A DNA stretch of 5,684 nucleotides, taken from assembly GCA_035642415.1 (NCBI GenBank), contig DASQSI010000057.1:1-5684 (forward strand), written 5' to 3'. A program made the translations under genes and the position numbers. The DNA comes from Rubrobacter_F sp035642415. Its GTDB lineage: Bacteria; Actinomycetota; Rubrobacteria; Rubrobacterales; Rubrobacteraceae. The notes below the pieces were generated by a model that saw only the letters and a list, made by a program, of their open reading frames with translations, made no database searches and was not told the DNA's origin. Below, one piece after another: positions 4,797-5,684 of the stretch (positions are counted from its first letter, which is position 1; the number at the start of each line of letters is the position of its first letter).

Positions 4797-5585
4797 CTAA
4801 AGGGCCTTCACCATGCCCCCATCTACGAGGATGGCTTGACCGGTCACGTAGCCGTTAGCCGGGGAAGCCAGAAACGCTGCTACCCTGGCGAACTCCTCGG
4901 GTGCACCGTAGCGCCCCAGGGGTATCTGGGCCTCGACCTGGCCCTGAACCTCTTCGACTGAAACTCCCCGGGCTTGTGCTTGCAGTGTGTCTATGGAAGC
5001 CGAGCGCTCCGTCGAGATGCGCCCCGGCCCTAAAGTATTAACGAGGATGCCGTCCGCAGCCAGTTCGATGGCGAGGCTCTTAGCGAGCCCGAGTAGCCCG
5101 GCGCGAAACGTGTTGGAGAGGATGAGGTTCTGGATAGGCTCTTTTATCGACGAGGAAGCAATGTTGACGATGCGTCCGCCGCCGCGTTCGCGCATGAGGG
5201 GCAGCACCGCGCGCACGCAGCGGATCAGGCTCAGCAGAATCAGCTCGAACCCCTCTTGCCAGTCCTCGTCGCCGAAGTCATCGAAGGTCCCAGCGGAGGG
5301 CCCGCCGGTGTTGTTGACGAGTGCGTCTACACCCCCGAAGCGCTTTGCAGCCTGCGAGAACAGGGCCTGGATGTCCTCTGCCCGGGTAAGGTCCGTCGCG
5401 CAATGGTCTACTTTGGCGCCTGTCTCCTGCGCTATCTCGGTGGCGGTTTTGGCGAGCGCATCTTCGTCGCGGCTGGAGATCATCACGCTCGCCCCCTCGC
5501 GGGCGAGCTCAGTTGCCACTGCCCTACCCAACCCCGAGCTCGCCGCCATTACCAGCGCGACCCTGCCTTCTAACCCTAGATCCAT
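4797..5585 (-). CDS. Atypical SDR family protein, 3-oxoacyl-ACP-reductase-like with altered active site
   Basis: This complete 262-residue Rossmann-fold protein has the overall pattern of classical SDRs: a nucleotide-binding loop at 12-20, an acidic D65 after the third strand, NNTGG (91-95) in place of NNAG, IVNIASSS (139-146), LGPGRI (185-190) in place of the PG motif, and a C-terminal VTGQAILVDGG (247-257). The active site is abnormal. Aligning RAG (161-163) with the usual KAG puts Ser157 at the catalytic Tyr and Arg161 at the Lys. The loop reads MAASSGLG instead of TGxxxGIG. This agrees with the BKR_like_SDR_like subgroup (cd05344-type), known for imperfect NAD-binding and catalytic motifs, where LSNTFRAG is itself conserved, so it is a subgroup trait rather than damage. 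Reaction and substrate are unknown. AAGGAGG (5596-5590) lies four bases before the ATG. Codon use matches the GC-rich block. The 68-bp gap to the convergent gene holds only a weak hairpin (4762-4766 with 4778-4782). Confidence 0.92.
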   Translation of the reverse strand: MDLGLEGRVALVMAASSGLGRAVATELAREGASVMISSRDEDALAKTATEIAQETGAKVDHCATDLTRAEDIQALFSQAAKRFGGVDALVNNTGGPSAGTFDDFGDEDWQEGFELILLSLIRCVRAVLPLMRERGGGRIVNIASSSIKEPIQNLILSNTFRAGLLGLAKSLAIELAADGILVNTLGPGRISTERSASIDTLQAQARGVSVEEVQGQVEAQIPLGRYGAPEEFARVAAFLASPANGYVTGQAILVDGGMVKAL

Positions 5586-5618
5586 CGTGCCTCCTTAGCA
5601 GGCTTTTCCGACGCGCGT

Positions 5619-5647
5619 AATGTACGTGCAGAGTGTATCTCTCCCAA
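5619..5647 (-). promoter_or_regulatory. Possible sigma-70-type promoter for the SDR gene
   Basis: On the minus strand TTGGGA (5647-5642) and TACATT (5624-5619) are separated by exactly 17 bases. Each matches the consensus at four of six positions. Transcription would begin near 5612, giving a leader of about 27 bases with the ribosome binding site at 5596-5590. The match is moderate. Confidence 0.4.
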
Positions 5648-5684
5648 GTGTGGTAGCGCGGAGTTGCTCTGGGCATGAGGTTGT

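Noticed and set aside
4987..5598. 203-residue + strand frame opposite the SDR gene
   Set aside because: It is an antisense shadow rich in Ser, Arg and Pro; the minus-strand SDR frame has clear family motifs and a strong ribosome binding site.

Overview
The window carries six protein genes I can support, plus several repeat-rich non-coding stretches. No sequence names the organism. The right half (from about 2990) is strongly GC-rich with G/C at most third codon positions, and it encodes an unusual short-chain dehydrogenase (SDR) subgroup and a zinc alcohol dehydrogenase. This fits a high-GC, possibly thermotolerant soil bacterium such as Rubrobacter (Actinomycetota) or a high-GC Chloroflexota lineage. 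That placement is an inference only.

Layout. Bases 1-2400 are visibly less GC-rich and use codons such as ATA, CTA, TTA and AGG freely. They hold a Yip1-type membrane protein (362-1021), a DoxX-type membrane protein (1257-1736) and a small single-pass membrane protein (2093-2290), all on the + strand. A 13-base motif occurs three times in the same orientation, only between genes: before the first pair, between the pair and the small gene, and after the small gene. Two rho-independent terminator candidates separate these blocks.

Bases 2291-2990 contain no gene. They hold a 140-bp element with 10-bp perfect terminal inverted repeats (MITE-like), then five degenerate hairpin-forming repeats with a period of 30-32 bp, and a nested hairpin resembling the 3' half of a tRNA just before the next gene. 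The GC-rich block then begins: a complete zinc alcohol dehydrogenase (2991-4004, +), a left-truncated second copy of the MITE-like sequence (4066-4156), an isoprenylcysteine carboxyl methyltransferase-like membrane protein (4258-4728, +), and a convergent SDR-fold protein without the usual catalytic Tyr and Lys (4797-5585, -).

Functional view. The three left-hand genes are all predicted inner-membrane proteins, but nothing links them to a known pathway. The right-hand genes are two oxidoreductases and a lipid- or prenyl-type methyltransferase, each with its own ribosome binding site, and no evident shared operon. I see no complete transposase, integrase, CRISPR array, rRNA or intact tRNA. No clear new multi-gene system can be claimed. 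The most unusual signals are the hairpin repeat array, the three-copy intergenic motif and the sharp change in composition at the MITE and repeat zone.
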